DNA from: CAZLBC01 sp964557575
Lineage (GTDB): Bacteria > Planctomycetota > Phycisphaerae > SM23-33
DNA length: 64,000 nt
Assembly (NCBI GenBank): GCA_964557575.1
Contig: CAZLBC010000014.1
Location: 1-64,000 of the forward strand
Reading direction: 5' to 3'
Below the pieces are notes generated by a model. It did not search any database and was not told where the DNA came from. It worked only from the letters and a program-made list of their open reading frames with translations. This document shows, piece by piece, positions 18,050 through 27,988 of the stretch (the first letter of the stretch is position 1; every line of letters begins with the position of its first letter). The position numbers and the translations under genes are program-made.

Positions 18050-19891
18050 ATGTGCGGAATTATCGGATACGTCGGCAGGAAACAGGCCCGGAAGGTACTG
18101 ATAGAAGGGCTCAAACGCCTCGAATACCGGGGATATGATTCAGCGGGAATGTGCGTCTGCGGGGATAGCGCACTGATGATAGCGAAGTGTCCGGGCAAGA
18201 TCGCAGACCTCGAAAACCGGATCGACGAAAAAACGGAAGCATACCGGGGAACTGCGGGCATCGCCCATACCCGGTGGGCAACGCACGGTTCGCCGAACGA
18301 GAATAACGCGCATCCACACGTCAGCAGCGACGGCCGCATCGCACTGGTCCATAACGGGATCATCGAAAACTACGCCACCCTGAAGAAGTACCTGGAAGAC
18401 AAGGGATACACATTTACCAGCGAGACCGACACGGAGGTTCTCGTCCACCTGATTGTCGAATTTCTCGATAGCGGCTGTGACACGCTCGATGAGGCGATTC
18501 GCTGCAGCCTGTCCGAAGTCACGGGCACCTACGGGCTGGCGGTGATGAGCGCGGATGAACCCGGAACAATCGTGGCGGCCAAAAACGGCAGCCCCCTGAT
18601 ACTCGGTATCGGAACAGACGAATATATCGTCGCCTCGGACGCGTCGGCGATTCTCGAACACACGGCCAACGTCATTTACCTGAACGACAACGAAATGGCG
18701 GTCGTGAGCCGCGACACCATCAACACCGTAACCCTGGACAATGTCCCCGTCACCAAGGAGATAAACCGGATCGAGTGGTCGCTCGAGCAAATCGCAAAGG
18801 GCGGCTACGAACACTTCATGCTCAAGGAAATCATGGAGCAGCCGGCATCGGCTGAAAACGCGATTACGGGCCGCATAGACACCCGGCGCAACCGCATCGT
18901 CCTCGGCGGCCTGGCCGATGTTGCCCGCGACCTGGCGAAGGTGCGCACGCTCGTGATCACGAGCTGCGGCACCGCCTGGCATGCGGGGCTCGTCGGTGAA
19001 TATCTCTTCGAGGATATCGCCAAGATTCCCACGGAAGTGGAATACGCCAGCGAATTCAGATACCGCAATCCGATCATCGAGGACCGGACCGCCGTTATCG
19101 CCATCAGCCAGTCGGGAGAGACCGCCGACACCCTGGCGGCAGTCAGGGAAGCCCGGGAAAAGGGCGCGATGGTACTGGGCATCGTCAACGTCGTGGGGTC
19201 GACCATCGCGCGGGAGACCGATTCCGGGATTTACCTCCACGCGGGACCGGAGATCGGCGTCGCCTCAACGAAGGCCTTCACGAGCCAGGTCATCGTCGAA
19301 ACCCTCATGGCCCTCATGCTCGGCCGCCGGCGGTACATGTCGCAGGAAACCATGGCCGGGTACATTGAGGAATTGATACTGATACCCGACAAGATACGGG
19401 CGATCCTGGATCAGAACGATTTGATACGGGATATCGCGCGGTCATACTGCGACCGTGAGAACTGGCTCTTCCTCGGCAGGGGCTACAACTACCCGATCGC
19501 GCTCGAGGGGGCCCTCAAGCTCAAGGAAATCAGCTATATCCACGCAGAGGGACTGCCGGCGGCCGAGATGAAACACGGACCGATCGCGCTCATAACCGAC
19601 GGCATGCCCGTCGTGTGTATCGCCCCGCAGGGCAATACGTACGAAAAAATCACGGGCAACATGGAAGAGGTTCGCGCCCGGAGCGGCAGGATCATCGCCG
19701 TAGCAACCGCGGGGGACGCCATGATAGACCATTACGCCGACAAAGTGATTTACATCCCCCCCGCCCCGCCACCCCTCCAGCCGCTTCTCTCCGTGGTGCC
19801 GCTGCAACTGCTGGCATACCATGCCGCCGTGGAGAGAAACTGCGACGTGGACAAACCCAGAAATCTGGCAAAGAGCGTCACCGTCGAGTAG
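18050..19891 (+). CDS. glmS: Glutamine-fructose-6-phosphate aminotransferase (isomerizing)
   Basis: First step of the UDP-GlcNAc pathway. The 613-aa protein begins MCGIIGYVG with the catalytic Cys2 of the N-terminal glutaminase, followed by RLEYRGYDSAG. Two SIS domains follow (ITSCGTAWHAG, ISQSGETADT, FLGRGYNYPIALEGALKLKE), and it ends with DKPRNLAKSVTVE as expected. AAGGAGAA 8-10 bases upstream fixes the start at 18050; extension to 18023 would bury Cys2. No glmS ribozyme is recognisable in the roughly 70-base leader. Confidence 0.97.
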   Translation: MCGIIGYVGRKQARKVLIEGLKRLEYRGYDSAGMCVCGDSALMIAKCPGKIADLENRIDEKTEAYRGTAGIAHTRWATHGSPNENNAHPHVSSDGRIALVHNGIIENYATLKKYLEDKGYTFTSETDTEVLVHLIVEFLDSGCDTLDEAIRCSLSEVTGTYGLAVMSADEPGTIVAAKNGSPLILGIGTDEYIVASDASAILEHTANVIYLNDNEMAVVSRDTINTVTLDNVPVTKEINRIEWSLEQIAKGGYEHFMLKEIMEQPASAENAITGRIDTRRNRIVLGGLADVARDLAKVRTLVITSCGTAWHAGLVGEYLFEDIAKIPTEVEYASEFRYRNPIIEDRTAVIAISQSGETADTLAAVREAREKGAMVLGIVNVVGSTIARETDSGIYLHAGPEIGVASTKAFTSQVIVETLMALMLGRRRYMSQETMAGYIEELILIPDKIRAILDQNDLIRDIARSYCDRENWLFLGRGYNYPIALEGALKLKEISYIHAEGLPAAEMKHGPIALITDGMPVVCIAPQGNTYEKITGNMEEVRARSGRIIAVATAGDAMIDHYADKVIYIPPAPPPLQPLLSVVPLQLLAYHAAVERNCDVDKPRNLAKSVTVE

Positions 19892-19941
19892 AATAACACG
19901 CCGGCATTCGTTAAAAGCCCCCCTGAATCGAGAGGTGCATC

Positions 19942-22900
19942 ATGAGAGCATTCCCCGCCTGCCGTATCACATTTCTGCTTGCAGCCGCGTTCTGTTCGTT
20001 TCCCCCTCCCGCGCGGTGCGCCCCGGCCGACGACAGTATCGAAAAGACCGGTATTCGCGGCGGACTCGCGGTCGTAATCGGCTGCAGGGACACGGCAATT
20101 GCAGCACACCTTCTGAAGTCCGGCCCCTTTCTGGTCTGCTGCCTCGACCCGGACCCGGACGTCGTATCGGCCGCCCGGTCGGCCCTGCGTAAAAAGGGAA
20201 TCAACGGTCCCGCGACCGCCTGCCGGCTCACGGGTGATCGACTGCCCTTCGTCGACAATACGGTCAACGTGATTATCGTCACCCGCGGCGGCTTAGCGAT
20301 TCCCGCAGCGGAAATACAGCGATCGCTGGCGCCCGGCGGCGCTATTGTCGACCTGGCCGCATCCGGTGCAAAGGTGACGCGAAAACCGCGTCCCGACGCC
20401 ATCGACGCCTGGACCCACTACCTCTACGACGCCTCCAACAACGCCGTCTCGAACGACACCGTCGTCGCCCCCCCGCGCGGACTGCGGTGGAAGTGCGGAC
20501 CGCGGTACGCCCGGAGCCACGAGCACTTCGGGAGCGTTTGCGCCATGGTCGCCTCGTCCGGGCGCATCTTTTACATCCACGACGACGGCCCCATCAGCTC
20601 GGTATTCCTGCCGCCGAAATGGGAACTCGTCGCCCGCGACGCCTTCAGCGGCGTCCTCCTCTGGAAACGACCCGTCGGCAACTGGGAGTCGCAACTGCGG
20701 GGTTTTCGCAGCGGCCCCCCGGAAATCGGCCGCCGGCTGGTATTCGGGGGAGGCCGGCTGTACGCCGCCCTGCGGTACGGCGGCCCGGTGGCCGTTATCG
20801 ATCCCGCCACCGGAGAAGACCTCACCACCCTTGCCGGCAGCGACGGGGCGCGCGAACTGCTGTTCGCCGACGGACGGCTCTATATCCTCGCCGACGATAT
20901 GACCGCGGATGACCACGAGAAACGGAAGAAATGGTTCAATACAAAGGCACCGTCACTCCGGGGATACGGTTTCCCGAAAGAACCGATCCCCATGTACGGC
21001 AGGCAGCGGGTCGTCGCCTTTGACGCGCAATCCGGCAAGCAGCTCTGGTGCAACCGGGACGACCGCGCACCGGGAGAAATCATGCCCGCCACGATCGCCG
21101 TTTCAGCCGGACGCGTCTGTTTCCAGACCACGACGGACGTGGTCTGCCTCGATGCCGACACGGGAAAGCGGCAGTGGAAAACATCGCGCCCCGTTGCCGT
21201 CAGCCGCTTTTCCTGGGCCACCCCCACGCTGGTCGTTGACGACGGAGTGGTCGTCACCGGCGACCGCATGCCGGGCGACAATATCAAGAAAAAGCCCGAA
21301 CGGGGGAGCGAGTGGATCATGGACAACCATCACCAGATGCAAAAACAACCCGGCGAGGTGATCGCCTTTTCCCTTGATGAGGGCACGGAACTGTGGCGGG
21401 CGCCGGCGTTCGAAAACTACACGGTGCCGATGGACATCTTCGTCATCGACGGCCGGGTGTGGACCGGTCACATCCGCGGCAGGGGCCACCCCGGGTTTAC
21501 CACCGGCAGGGACCTGAAAACCGGCGCGGTCACCGCAACCGTCCCCGACAACAAAAAATTATACCAGCTCCGGATGGGTCACAACCGCTGCTACCGCAAC
21601 AGGGCGACCCGCCGCTACCTGATCCTCGGCCGTGACGGCATCGAGTTCGTCGATCCGAAAAAGGGAACAGGCAGCGGGCACTGGTGGATCAGGGGAACCT
21701 GCCAGTACGGGGTGATGCCGGCCAACGGCCTCGTGTACGCCCCCGTTCACTCCTGCGGATGCCACCCGGAAGAAAAGCTCAACGGCTTCAACACCCTCGC
21801 GCCGATCTCGTCGGCGCCGAAAACGGGGGCCGATGACGCGGAACGACTGGCAAAGGGGCCGGCGACCGGCACGAAGGCCGGGAAAACCGCCGGTACGGAC
21901 TGGCCTACCTACCGTCGGGACGCTCGCCGGAGCGGGCATCAGGACATCGACGCCCCCAACAAGATCGCGGCCGCCTGGACCGTCGAATGTGCAGCGCCGC
22001 TGACCGCGCCGGTCTGCGCCGGCGGAACCGTCTACGTCGCCGAGACCGACGCCCACACCCTCCGGGCACTCGATGCTCGGGACGGCGGGGAGAAATGGCA
22101 TTTCATCGCCGACGGCCGTATCGATTCGCCGCCGACCGTTTGCGGCGATTGCTGTATCTTCGGTACCCGCAACGGTTTCGTCTACTGCCTGCGAACCGCG
22201 GACGGCAAGCAGTCCTGGCGATTCAGGGCGGCGCCGCGGGACCGGCGACTCTTCTGCTACGGCCAGATCGAGTCGGCATGGCCGGTTCACGGCGCGGTCC
22301 TCGTCGACAGCCGCAGCGGTTCCAATCCCGTCGCCTACTTCGCCGCGGGAAGGACGTCCCACCTCGACGGGGGAATCCGCCTCTGCGCGCTGGATATCGC
22401 ATCGGGCAGCGTTCTCCACGAAGCCACGGTGTGCATGAACGACACGGCAGCAGGCGACGGCGTCATCGCGGCACGGGCGCTGCCGGACATCCTCTCGCTG
22501 CAGGACGGCAGCATATACATGCGCAATATCCGTTTCGACAGAAAACTCGCCCCGCAAAAAAACAACATCCGCCACCTCTACGCTCCCGGCGGCTTCCTCG
22601 ACGATTCCTGGTGGCACCGGACCTACTGGATATACGGGACGCGCATGCTGAGCGGGTACGGCGGCTGGCCGAAGATCGGCAACGTCACGCCCGCCGGGCG
22701 ACTCCTGGTCTACGACGGCGGCGACCTGATCTACGGGTACGGCCGCATGACCTACCGTGCCGGCGCCGGCCACGTCAGCCCCGATGCCGCCAAGGATTAC
22801 ATGCTGTTCGCGGAGGTCCGGTCACCAAAGCCGAAACCCGAATCCGACACGAAGAAGAAAAAGAATAGACGGAGAGGCCCCCGGGGACACCGGGAAATCA

Positions 22901-23157
22901 CCTGGTCGAAGGACCTGCCGTTTATCGCCCGGGCGCTGGTCCTGTCACGCGACGCCCTGCTCGTCGCCGGCGGCGCGGGCCTCCCCGGCACGGGGGCGGA
23001 ACAACAACCCGGCACGTTACGGATCGTATCGCGCGAAGACGGCGAACAACGCGTTGCATGCAATCTTCCCGCCCCGCCGGTCCTGGACGGCATGATCCTT
23101 GCGGGCGACGGCGTTTTTGTTGCCGTCACGGACGGGAAGGTTGTGTGTTTGAAATAG
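19942..23157 (+). CDS. Secreted PQQ-type beta-propeller protein with methyltransferase-like N-terminal domain (1071 aa)
   Basis: A signal peptide (1-27, ending ARCA) is followed at about 35-145 by a Rossmann-like segment with the order of a class I methyltransferase: LAVVIGCRDTA, a hydrophobic strand with acidic end (VCCLDPDPDVV), DRLPFVDNTVNVIIV and IQRSLAPGGAIV. The glycine-rich loop is poor, so SAM binding may be lost. The rest is a PQQ-like propeller with repeated blades such as WELVARDAFSGVLLWKRPV, VVAFDAQSGKQLWCN, VVCLDADTGKRQWK and LRALDARDGGEKWHF. A low-complexity basic insert (KKKKNRRRGPRG) precedes the last blades. A paralog with the same layout is at 60716-63868. Known quinoprotein catalytic residues cannot be assigned by eye. 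Confidence 0.85.
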   Translation: MRAFPACRITFLLAAAFCSFPPPARCAPADDSIEKTGIRGGLAVVIGCRDTAIAAHLLKSGPFLVCCLDPDPDVVSAARSALRKKGINGPATACRLTGDRLPFVDNTVNVIIVTRGGLAIPAAEIQRSLAPGGAIVDLAASGAKVTRKPRPDAIDAWTHYLYDASNNAVSNDTVVAPPRGLRWKCGPRYARSHEHFGSVCAMVASSGRIFYIHDDGPISSVFLPPKWELVARDAFSGVLLWKRPVGNWESQLRGFRSGPPEIGRRLVFGGGRLYAALRYGGPVAVIDPATGEDLTTLAGSDGARELLFADGRLYILADDMTADDHEKRKKWFNTKAPSLRGYGFPKEPIPMYGRQRVVAFDAQSGKQLWCNRDDRAPGEIMPATIAVSAGRVCFQTTTDVVCLDADTGKRQWKTSRPVAVSRFSWATPTLVVDDGVVVTGDRMPGDNIKKKPERGSEWIMDNHHQMQKQPGEVIAFSLDEGTELWRAPAFENYTVPMDIFVIDGRVWTGHIRGRGHPGFTTGRDLKTGAVTATVPDNKKLYQLRMGHNRCYRNRATRRYLILGRDGIEFVDPKKGTGSGHWWIRGTCQYGVMPANGLVYAPVHSCGCHPEEKLNGFNTLAPISSAPKTGADDAERLAKGPATGTKAGKTAGTDWPTYRRDARRSGHQDIDAPNKIAAAWTVECAAPLTAPVCAGGTVYVAETDAHTLRALDARDGGEKWHFIADGRIDSPPTVCGDCCIFGTRNGFVYCLRTADGKQSWRFRAAPRDRRLFCYGQIESAWPVHGAVLVDSRSGSNPVAYFAAGRTSHLDGGIRLCALDIASGSVLHEATVCMNDTAAGDGVIAARALPDILSLQDGSIYMRNIRFDRKLAPQKNNIRHLYAPGGFLDDSWWHRTYWIYGTRMLSGYGGWPKIGNVTPAGRLLVYDGGDLIYGYGRMTYRAGAGHVSPDAAKDYMLFAEVRSPKPKPESDTKKKKNRRRGPRGHREITWSKDLPFIARALVLSRDALLVAGGAGLPGTGAEQQPGTLRIVSREDGEQRVACNLPAPPVLDGMILAGDGVFVAVTDGKVVCLK

Positions 23158-25309
23158 CGGTGTGTTTCTGTTTCTGCCAGATGGACGTCAACTCGTGGGC
23201 CTCGAACGCTACCAGCTTTGCCGTGCCGCCCCCCGCGATAACCGATACTGTGGGCGACTCCACTATCTTCCCGGGGCCCTTGGCCGAGATAAACACCCGC
23301 CCGTCATTGCCCGCGATCTCCATGACCGACCGGTCGACCAGGGCCTGGATCTTGATCCTGCCCTCGACCGGGGCGAGGTCGGCGCCGTTCAGTTTCTTCG
23401 CCTTCACGTCGTACCTGATGTTCATGCCGGCGGCATGCAACTCGATGGTCTCAGCTCCGGCAACCCCGACAGTCAGGCGCACATCGAGCAGGTCGGTCTT
23501 GACCGGCAGGCTCACCGGCCGGCCCTCGCCGAGGTCCTGGGCCTCGGCCGTGTGGCTCTTCAGACGCAGGGTCTCGATCTCCTTTACGGGCTTGGCAAAC
23601 ATGCGGATGCCGTCCTCGGTCTTGTGCAGGGTCAGCCGGTGCGGGAAGCTGAAGTGCTGGTTGTAGGGACCCGGCGCGCCTATCCTGAGCCAGCCGATCT
23701 GGATTTTCCTGCCGTCGGGAGACTTGTCGAATGTCTGCGACGCGTAGTACGGGCCGTAGTGGACCCTGCGCTTGTCATCGTGCTCGGGTGTGAACACCGT
23801 GCCGTCGAACCGGCCGACCTGGTACTTGGCGTCGGCCGCGAATACGCACCATCGCATGTTTTTCTTATCGCCGTCGACGGGCAGTTCGAAAAGCTCCGTG
23901 CACTCGAAGTAGTTGGGCAGGTGGCTCTGCTCGGTCCAGTTCTTCATGTCGTTGGAGGTGTAGAACGCGGCGTTTCGCTTGAATTCTTCGTGTTCGTCGT
24001 AGACAACCATGACCCAGTGGCCGCCCATTTCCCTTGCCGTTTCGTTCAGCGGCGCGTCCTTGTCTTTGTAGGCGTACCAGATCACCTTGGGATCGCGACC
24101 CTTGTGCCTGACGACCGGGTTGTCCTCGTAACAGGTGAATGTCTCGCCGCCGTCCGTGCTGTAGGCGATGGCCTCGCCGCACCCTGTGTCAGTGAAGTAC
24201 GCCACGAGCGTGTTCTTGCCCCAGCCGGAGGAGTTGTTGTGGTCAACCGTCGCCCCACCCGAGAAGCACGCCCCCGTTGCCATGGTGCCGGGGAACAGTT
24301 TGTTGCGGTGCTGGGTCCAGTGCACGAGATCCGGGCTCGTGGCGTGTCCCCAGGTCATGTTGCCCCAGGGAAGCGCGACCGGGTTGTGCTGGAAAAACAG
24401 GTGCCACTTACCGTCGTGGTATACCATGCCGTTGGGATCGTTGTTCCAGCCGACCTTCTGGGTGAAATGGAACTGCGGGCGGTAGGGCTCCGTGTAGAAA
24501 TGCTCCTCGCCCGGGATCGTGTCCGACTGCCTGACCAGGGCAAAACCCTCTTCGGTAGCGGTCGCCACGACACGCGCCTTCTTGCCGGCGTACTGCTCGA
24601 TGGTGAAGAAGGCGTACCAGTCGGTCTGCTCGGCGTTGGGCGCTATTGTGATCCCGTACCTGCGGACCTCCTCGCCGTCGATGTAGACCTGGATCCTGCC
24701 CTTTTTTCCCTTGCCGTTCTTGATCGGCATGACCAGGTACCTGCTGTCGACCGTGAATTCCTTTTCCATACGGCCGGGCCGCTTGGGAACCTTGGGCTTC
24801 TGATCGGACTGGAGTATGTGATCCACGTTCACATGTCCCCAGCCCACCTTCACTTTATCGACGATTCGAAGCCGGACCTTCTTGCCCTTGTATTTCTCGA
24901 CATCGAACAGGGCCGGCATGAGCAGTTCGTCGTTGGCGCCGGACCGGGACGCTACCACTGTACCGTCGACGAGAAGTTGCAGCGCGGTTCCCTTGTGCGC
25001 CCCGCCGCCGATCAGGAACGTGATGTACTTTCGCTTGATCTCGAACGCGGGAGAGGTCAGCGTACCGGTCGTGCCGTCCCCCTTGCGATACGTGTTTACC
25101 AGCCGCTTGCCGGCAAAGCCGCTCACGTCGCGCTGGCGAGGAAGGGTGCCCTCGACCGGCGCGTCGCCGAAGCAGTCACCCTCGACTTTCCAGTCGCCGT
25201 AGTCGCCGCCCTCGAAGTCGGCGATCAGGATGTCGTCCGCAGCGCCGGCGGCACCAACGAGCAGCATGACGGCCGAGATACAATACACTGCACGAGTCGT
25301 TCTCATCAT
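23126..25309 (-). CDS. Secreted glycoside hydrolase family 32 (levanase/invertase-like)
   Basis: Hydrolyses beta-fructosyl linkages (fructan or sucrose). 727 aa with a signal peptide (about 1-23), an N-terminal beta-rich domain (about 25-180, ADFEGGDYGDWKVEG) like those preceding many levanases, the GH32 five-bladed propeller, and a C-terminal beta-sandwich. Catalytic motifs are the nucleophile in WNNDPNG, the transition-state Asp in GRDPKV, and the acid/base Glu in FECTELF (a variant of ECPD). AAGGTAAGGA precedes the tandem ATGs at 25309 and 25306. It begins five bases after the stop of the sugar porter, so this is an operon. Its 3' end overlaps the convergent propeller gene by 32 bases. Confidence 0.92.
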   Translation of the reverse strand: MMRTTRAVYCISAVMLLVGAAGAADDILIADFEGGDYGDWKVEGDCFGDAPVEGTLPRQRDVSGFAGKRLVNTYRKGDGTTGTLTSPAFEIKRKYITFLIGGGAHKGTALQLLVDGTVVASRSGANDELLMPALFDVEKYKGKKVRLRIVDKVKVGWGHVNVDHILQSDQKPKVPKRPGRMEKEFTVDSRYLVMPIKNGKGKKGRIQVYIDGEEVRRYGITIAPNAEQTDWYAFFTIEQYAGKKARVVATATEEGFALVRQSDTIPGEEHFYTEPYRPQFHFTQKVGWNNDPNGMVYHDGKWHLFFQHNPVALPWGNMTWGHATSPDLVHWTQHRNKLFPGTMATGACFSGGATVDHNNSSGWGKNTLVAYFTDTGCGEAIAYSTDGGETFTCYEDNPVVRHKGRDPKVIWYAYKDKDAPLNETAREMGGHWVMVVYDEHEEFKRNAAFYTSNDMKNWTEQSHLPNYFECTELFELPVDGDKKNMRWCVFAADAKYQVGRFDGTVFTPEHDDKRRVHYGPYYASQTFDKSPDGRKIQIGWLRIGAPGPYNQHFSFPHRLTLHKTEDGIRMFAKPVKEIETLRLKSHTAEAQDLGEGRPVSLPVKTDLLDVRLTVGVAGAETIELHAAGMNIRYDVKAKKLNGADLAPVEGRIKIQALVDRSVMEIAGNDGRVFISAKGPGKIVESPTVSVIAGGGTAKLVAFEAHELTSIWQKQKHTAISNTQPSRP

Positions 25310-25314
25310 TGTCC

Positions 25315-26934
25315 TTACCTTTCCACGGGATGAATACCGAGCTTCTTCTCCATCCCTTCGAGCGTGATACCCTTGGTCTCCGGGACCATGAACTTCACCC
25401 AGAGCAACTGCAGGCACATCATAAAGCAGAAGAATCCGAACAGAATGCCCGGTTTAAACATACCCTGCGCGATCGGAAACAACGTCGTCAGCGCCGCCGC
25501 GCAAATCCAGTGGGTCGAACTGCCCAGTGCCTGTCCCGCAGCGCGGTGATCGTTGGGGAAAATCTCCGAGATGAACACCCAGATGACCGCCCCCTGCCCC
25601 ACGGCATGAGCCGCAATAAAACCAATCAGGCAGATAAGGACGATTGTGCTGGTTGCCCCGAGCAAACTACCAGTCTCATCCTGGCATTCTTTCGCAATCG
25701 CCATCACTTCTTCAGGCGTCGCCCCGGCCTTGATCTCGACTGCGGAACCCCGGTACCACTCCTCTTGCGAAATCGCCACCAGGGACGCCTTGTTTTCAGC
25801 GTAGTCCTTGATGGCCGCCGCCTTGTCTTGTGCGGACAGATATATTTCGCCGCTGTCGGCCTTGATCACCATATCCGCGCTGTCAATCACGTCCTTCGCG
25901 GCGGAGGTAACCTGCAGCGTGGGTGTTGACAAAAACGCCCAGGCGCAAATACCCAGGGAGATGATGTAACCCAACGAGCCGATGTACAACAGCGATCTCC
26001 TGCCCAGTTTGTCGATCAACCACAATCCGACGAACGTGAAGATCAGGTTCGTCACGCCCAGCGACACGGATGCAAGCAACGCATCCTGAAGCCCGGCAAG
26101 CCCCAGAAGGCGCGGGGCAAAATACAGGATGATATTAATACCCGAGAACTGGTTGAAGAACGCTATCAGGAAGGCCAGGAGTATCGGGATTTTCAGGCGC
26201 GCCGTCCAGAACGTGGCGGTCTTGGTCTTGTCCTGAACCGTTTTCTCCACCTCGTTTACAAGCGTCTCGATTTCCTCGTCGCCCGCAGCGGGATTGATCT
26301 GCCTGAAGATCTCAGCGCCCTCTTCGCGTTTTCCGGCGTGCGTGATCAACCAGCGCGGGCTTTCGGGCAGCGTGAACGACATGATCGTGTAGGCAAGGGC
26401 GGGAACGGCCTCTATACCGAGCATCCACCGCCAGGCGATTTCGCTGCTCAATATGTTGCCGAAGATCCAGTTCGAAAAGAAAGCAACGAGAATCCCGAAG
26501 ACGATATTGAATTGAAACATGCCGGCCAGCTTGCCGCGGTCGTTCGCCGGTGATATCTCGGAGATAAACATCGGGGACGCGACGGTGGCCGCCCCCACGC
26601 CCAGGCCGCCGATACAGCGCGCGACGATAAAGCTCCAGACGTCTGGAGCTATACCGGATCCAATCGCCGATACGAAGTAAAGAAAGCCGATCACGATCAG
26701 TGTCTTTTTTCGTCCGTACTTCGCGGCCGGGTAGCCTCCGAACATCGCGCCGATAACGGTCCCCCACAGCGCGGCCGCCGTTGCCCATCCGTGCATCGCA
26801 TCTCCCAGTTGCCAGAGATTTTTGAAGGCCTGTTCGGCACCCGAAATGACGATCGTATCGAACCCGAAGAGGAACCCCGCCAGCGACGCGGTGACCGACC
26901 AGAAAACGAGTCGTGATTTGCCTGGCGCACTCAT
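25315..26934 (-). CDS. MFS sugar porter (sugar/H+ symporter family)
   Basis: Imports a sugar, here most likely fructose or sucrose released by the adjacent GH32. 539 aa with 12 predicted helices and sugar-porter signatures: GFLFGFDTIVISGA, GGYPAAKYGRKK, RCIGGLGVG, PESPRWLI, QFSGINIILYFAP, GLWLIDKLGRRS and the terminal PETKGITLEGME. Between helices 9 and 10 there is an unusually long hydrophilic loop of about 90 residues (336-428), where most members have about 20. AGGAG precedes the ATG. It lies between the PfkB kinase (22-base gap) and GH32. Confidence 0.93.
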   Translation of the reverse strand: MSAPGKSRLVFWSVTASLAGFLFGFDTIVISGAEQAFKNLWQLGDAMHGWATAAALWGTVIGAMFGGYPAAKYGRKKTLIVIGFLYFVSAIGSGIAPDVWSFIVARCIGGLGVGAATVASPMFISEISPANDRGKLAGMFQFNIVFGILVAFFSNWIFGNILSSEIAWRWMLGIEAVPALAYTIMSFTLPESPRWLITHAGKREEGAEIFRQINPAAGDEEIETLVNEVEKTVQDKTKTATFWTARLKIPILLAFLIAFFNQFSGINIILYFAPRLLGLAGLQDALLASVSLGVTNLIFTFVGLWLIDKLGRRSLLYIGSLGYIISLGICAWAFLSTPTLQVTSAAKDVIDSADMVIKADSGEIYLSAQDKAAAIKDYAENKASLVAISQEEWYRGSAVEIKAGATPEEVMAIAKECQDETGSLLGATSTIVLICLIGFIAAHAVGQGAVIWVFISEIFPNDHRAAGQALGSSTHWICAAALTTLFPIAQGMFKPGILFGFFCFMMCLQLLWVKFMVPETKGITLEGMEKKLGIHPVER

Positions 26935-26956
26935 GTAGTGCTCTCCTGAAATATGC

Positions 26957-27859
26957 TTATTGGTGCGTTGTCGATTTCCGCGGAATCAGTTGTTCCGGCA
27001 GTTCCGGAACCGCGCCGGGACGCGAACAGACGAACGCGGCGATCCTGCACGCCGCCCGGTTGACCACCCCGGGGTCGATGCCGTCGAGCAGGCCGACCGC
27101 CATTGACGCCGTGAAGGCATCACCGGCGCCGACCGTGTCGACCACATCGGTCGGAAATCCCTCGCACGACCAGTCATCGTCGGCGCCAATGATCGCACTG
27201 CCGCGCCGCCCGCGGGTCACCACCACCCACCGCAGCGAATAGTCGGTTATCATTCTGCGGGCGGTCGGGCATGAATTCTCCTCTCCGCCGTCATAACCAA
27301 GTGTCGCCGCCACGGCGGAAAACTCCTCGTCGTTGACCTTCAGCAGGTCGGCCCTTCGCAGGCAATCATCGATAATCTCTTTTGAATGGTAGTGCTGCCG
27401 CAGGTTGATGTCGCAGATCTTCAGGCAATCCGGGCCGGTACACGCCAGAAAATCCCCGATGGTCTTGCGTGACACCGCGTATCGCTGCGCGAGAGAGCCG
27501 AAACACACCGCGTCGAGTTTTTTCGCGCACGCGACCATTTCGTCGGTAAGCGGAATGTGATCCCAGGCAACGTCCTCGGTGATTTCGTATTCAGGGACCC
27601 CTGCATCATCGAGATGCACCATTACCGTGCCGGTCGGATAATCGGCAACCGGCACGATACATTCGAGTCCGGCCGCCCGGGCATCGGCGACGAGTTCCCT
27701 GCCGAACGTATCATCCCCGACGGCGCTGACGATGGACGCCCGGCACCCGAGTTTCGCACAGTGTCGGGCGAAGTTCCCCGGTGCGCCGCCCCATTTCTTG
27801 CCGTCGGTGAAAAAGTCCCAGAGAACCTCTCCGATTCCTGCAGTATTGTACTCATGCAT
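26957..27859 (-). CDS. PfkB-family carbohydrate kinase, probable fructokinase
   Basis: 300 aa ribokinase-fold kinase. Substrate-binding GGAPGNFA is near residue 24, followed by VGDDTFG and the C-terminal PfkB signature DTVGAGDAFTAS with the catalytic Asp. Fructose specificity is inferred from its position as first gene of a three-gene operon with a sugar porter and GH32. Upstream is the most AT-rich leader in the area, with a TTGACA-like hexamer on the minus strand at 27932-27937. Confidence 0.9.
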   Translation of the reverse strand: MHEYNTAGIGEVLWDFFTDGKKWGGAPGNFARHCAKLGCRASIVSAVGDDTFGRELVADARAAGLECIVPVADYPTGTVMVHLDDAGVPEYEITEDVAWDHIPLTDEMVACAKKLDAVCFGSLAQRYAVSRKTIGDFLACTGPDCLKICDINLRQHYHSKEIIDDCLRRADLLKVNDEEFSAVAATLGYDGGEENSCPTARRMITDYSLRWVVVTRGRRGSAIIGADDDWSCEGFPTDVVDTVGAGDAFTASMAVGLLDGIDPGVVNRAACRIAAFVCSRPGAVPELPEQLIPRKSTTHQ

Positions 27860-27905
27860 AGATGATACCTATAAATACTTTACATTTTATTTACTATTCT
27901 CGGGC

Positions 27906-27937
27906 TATAAATTCACATATTTACCCCTATATGTCAA
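27906..27937 (-). promoter_or_regulatory. Candidate promoter region of the fructan operon
   Basis: Read on the minus strand, a perfect TTGACA (27932-27937) precedes an AT-rich segment with TTTATA at 27906-27911. The spacing of 20 bases is longer than ideal and other -10 choices are poor. The AT-richness contrasts with the surrounding GC-rich DNA. Confidence 0.35.
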
Positions 27938-27988
27938 GTCGAAAATTGAAAAATATTCAGGCCCCCCGGACAGGCCATCATCGGTATA

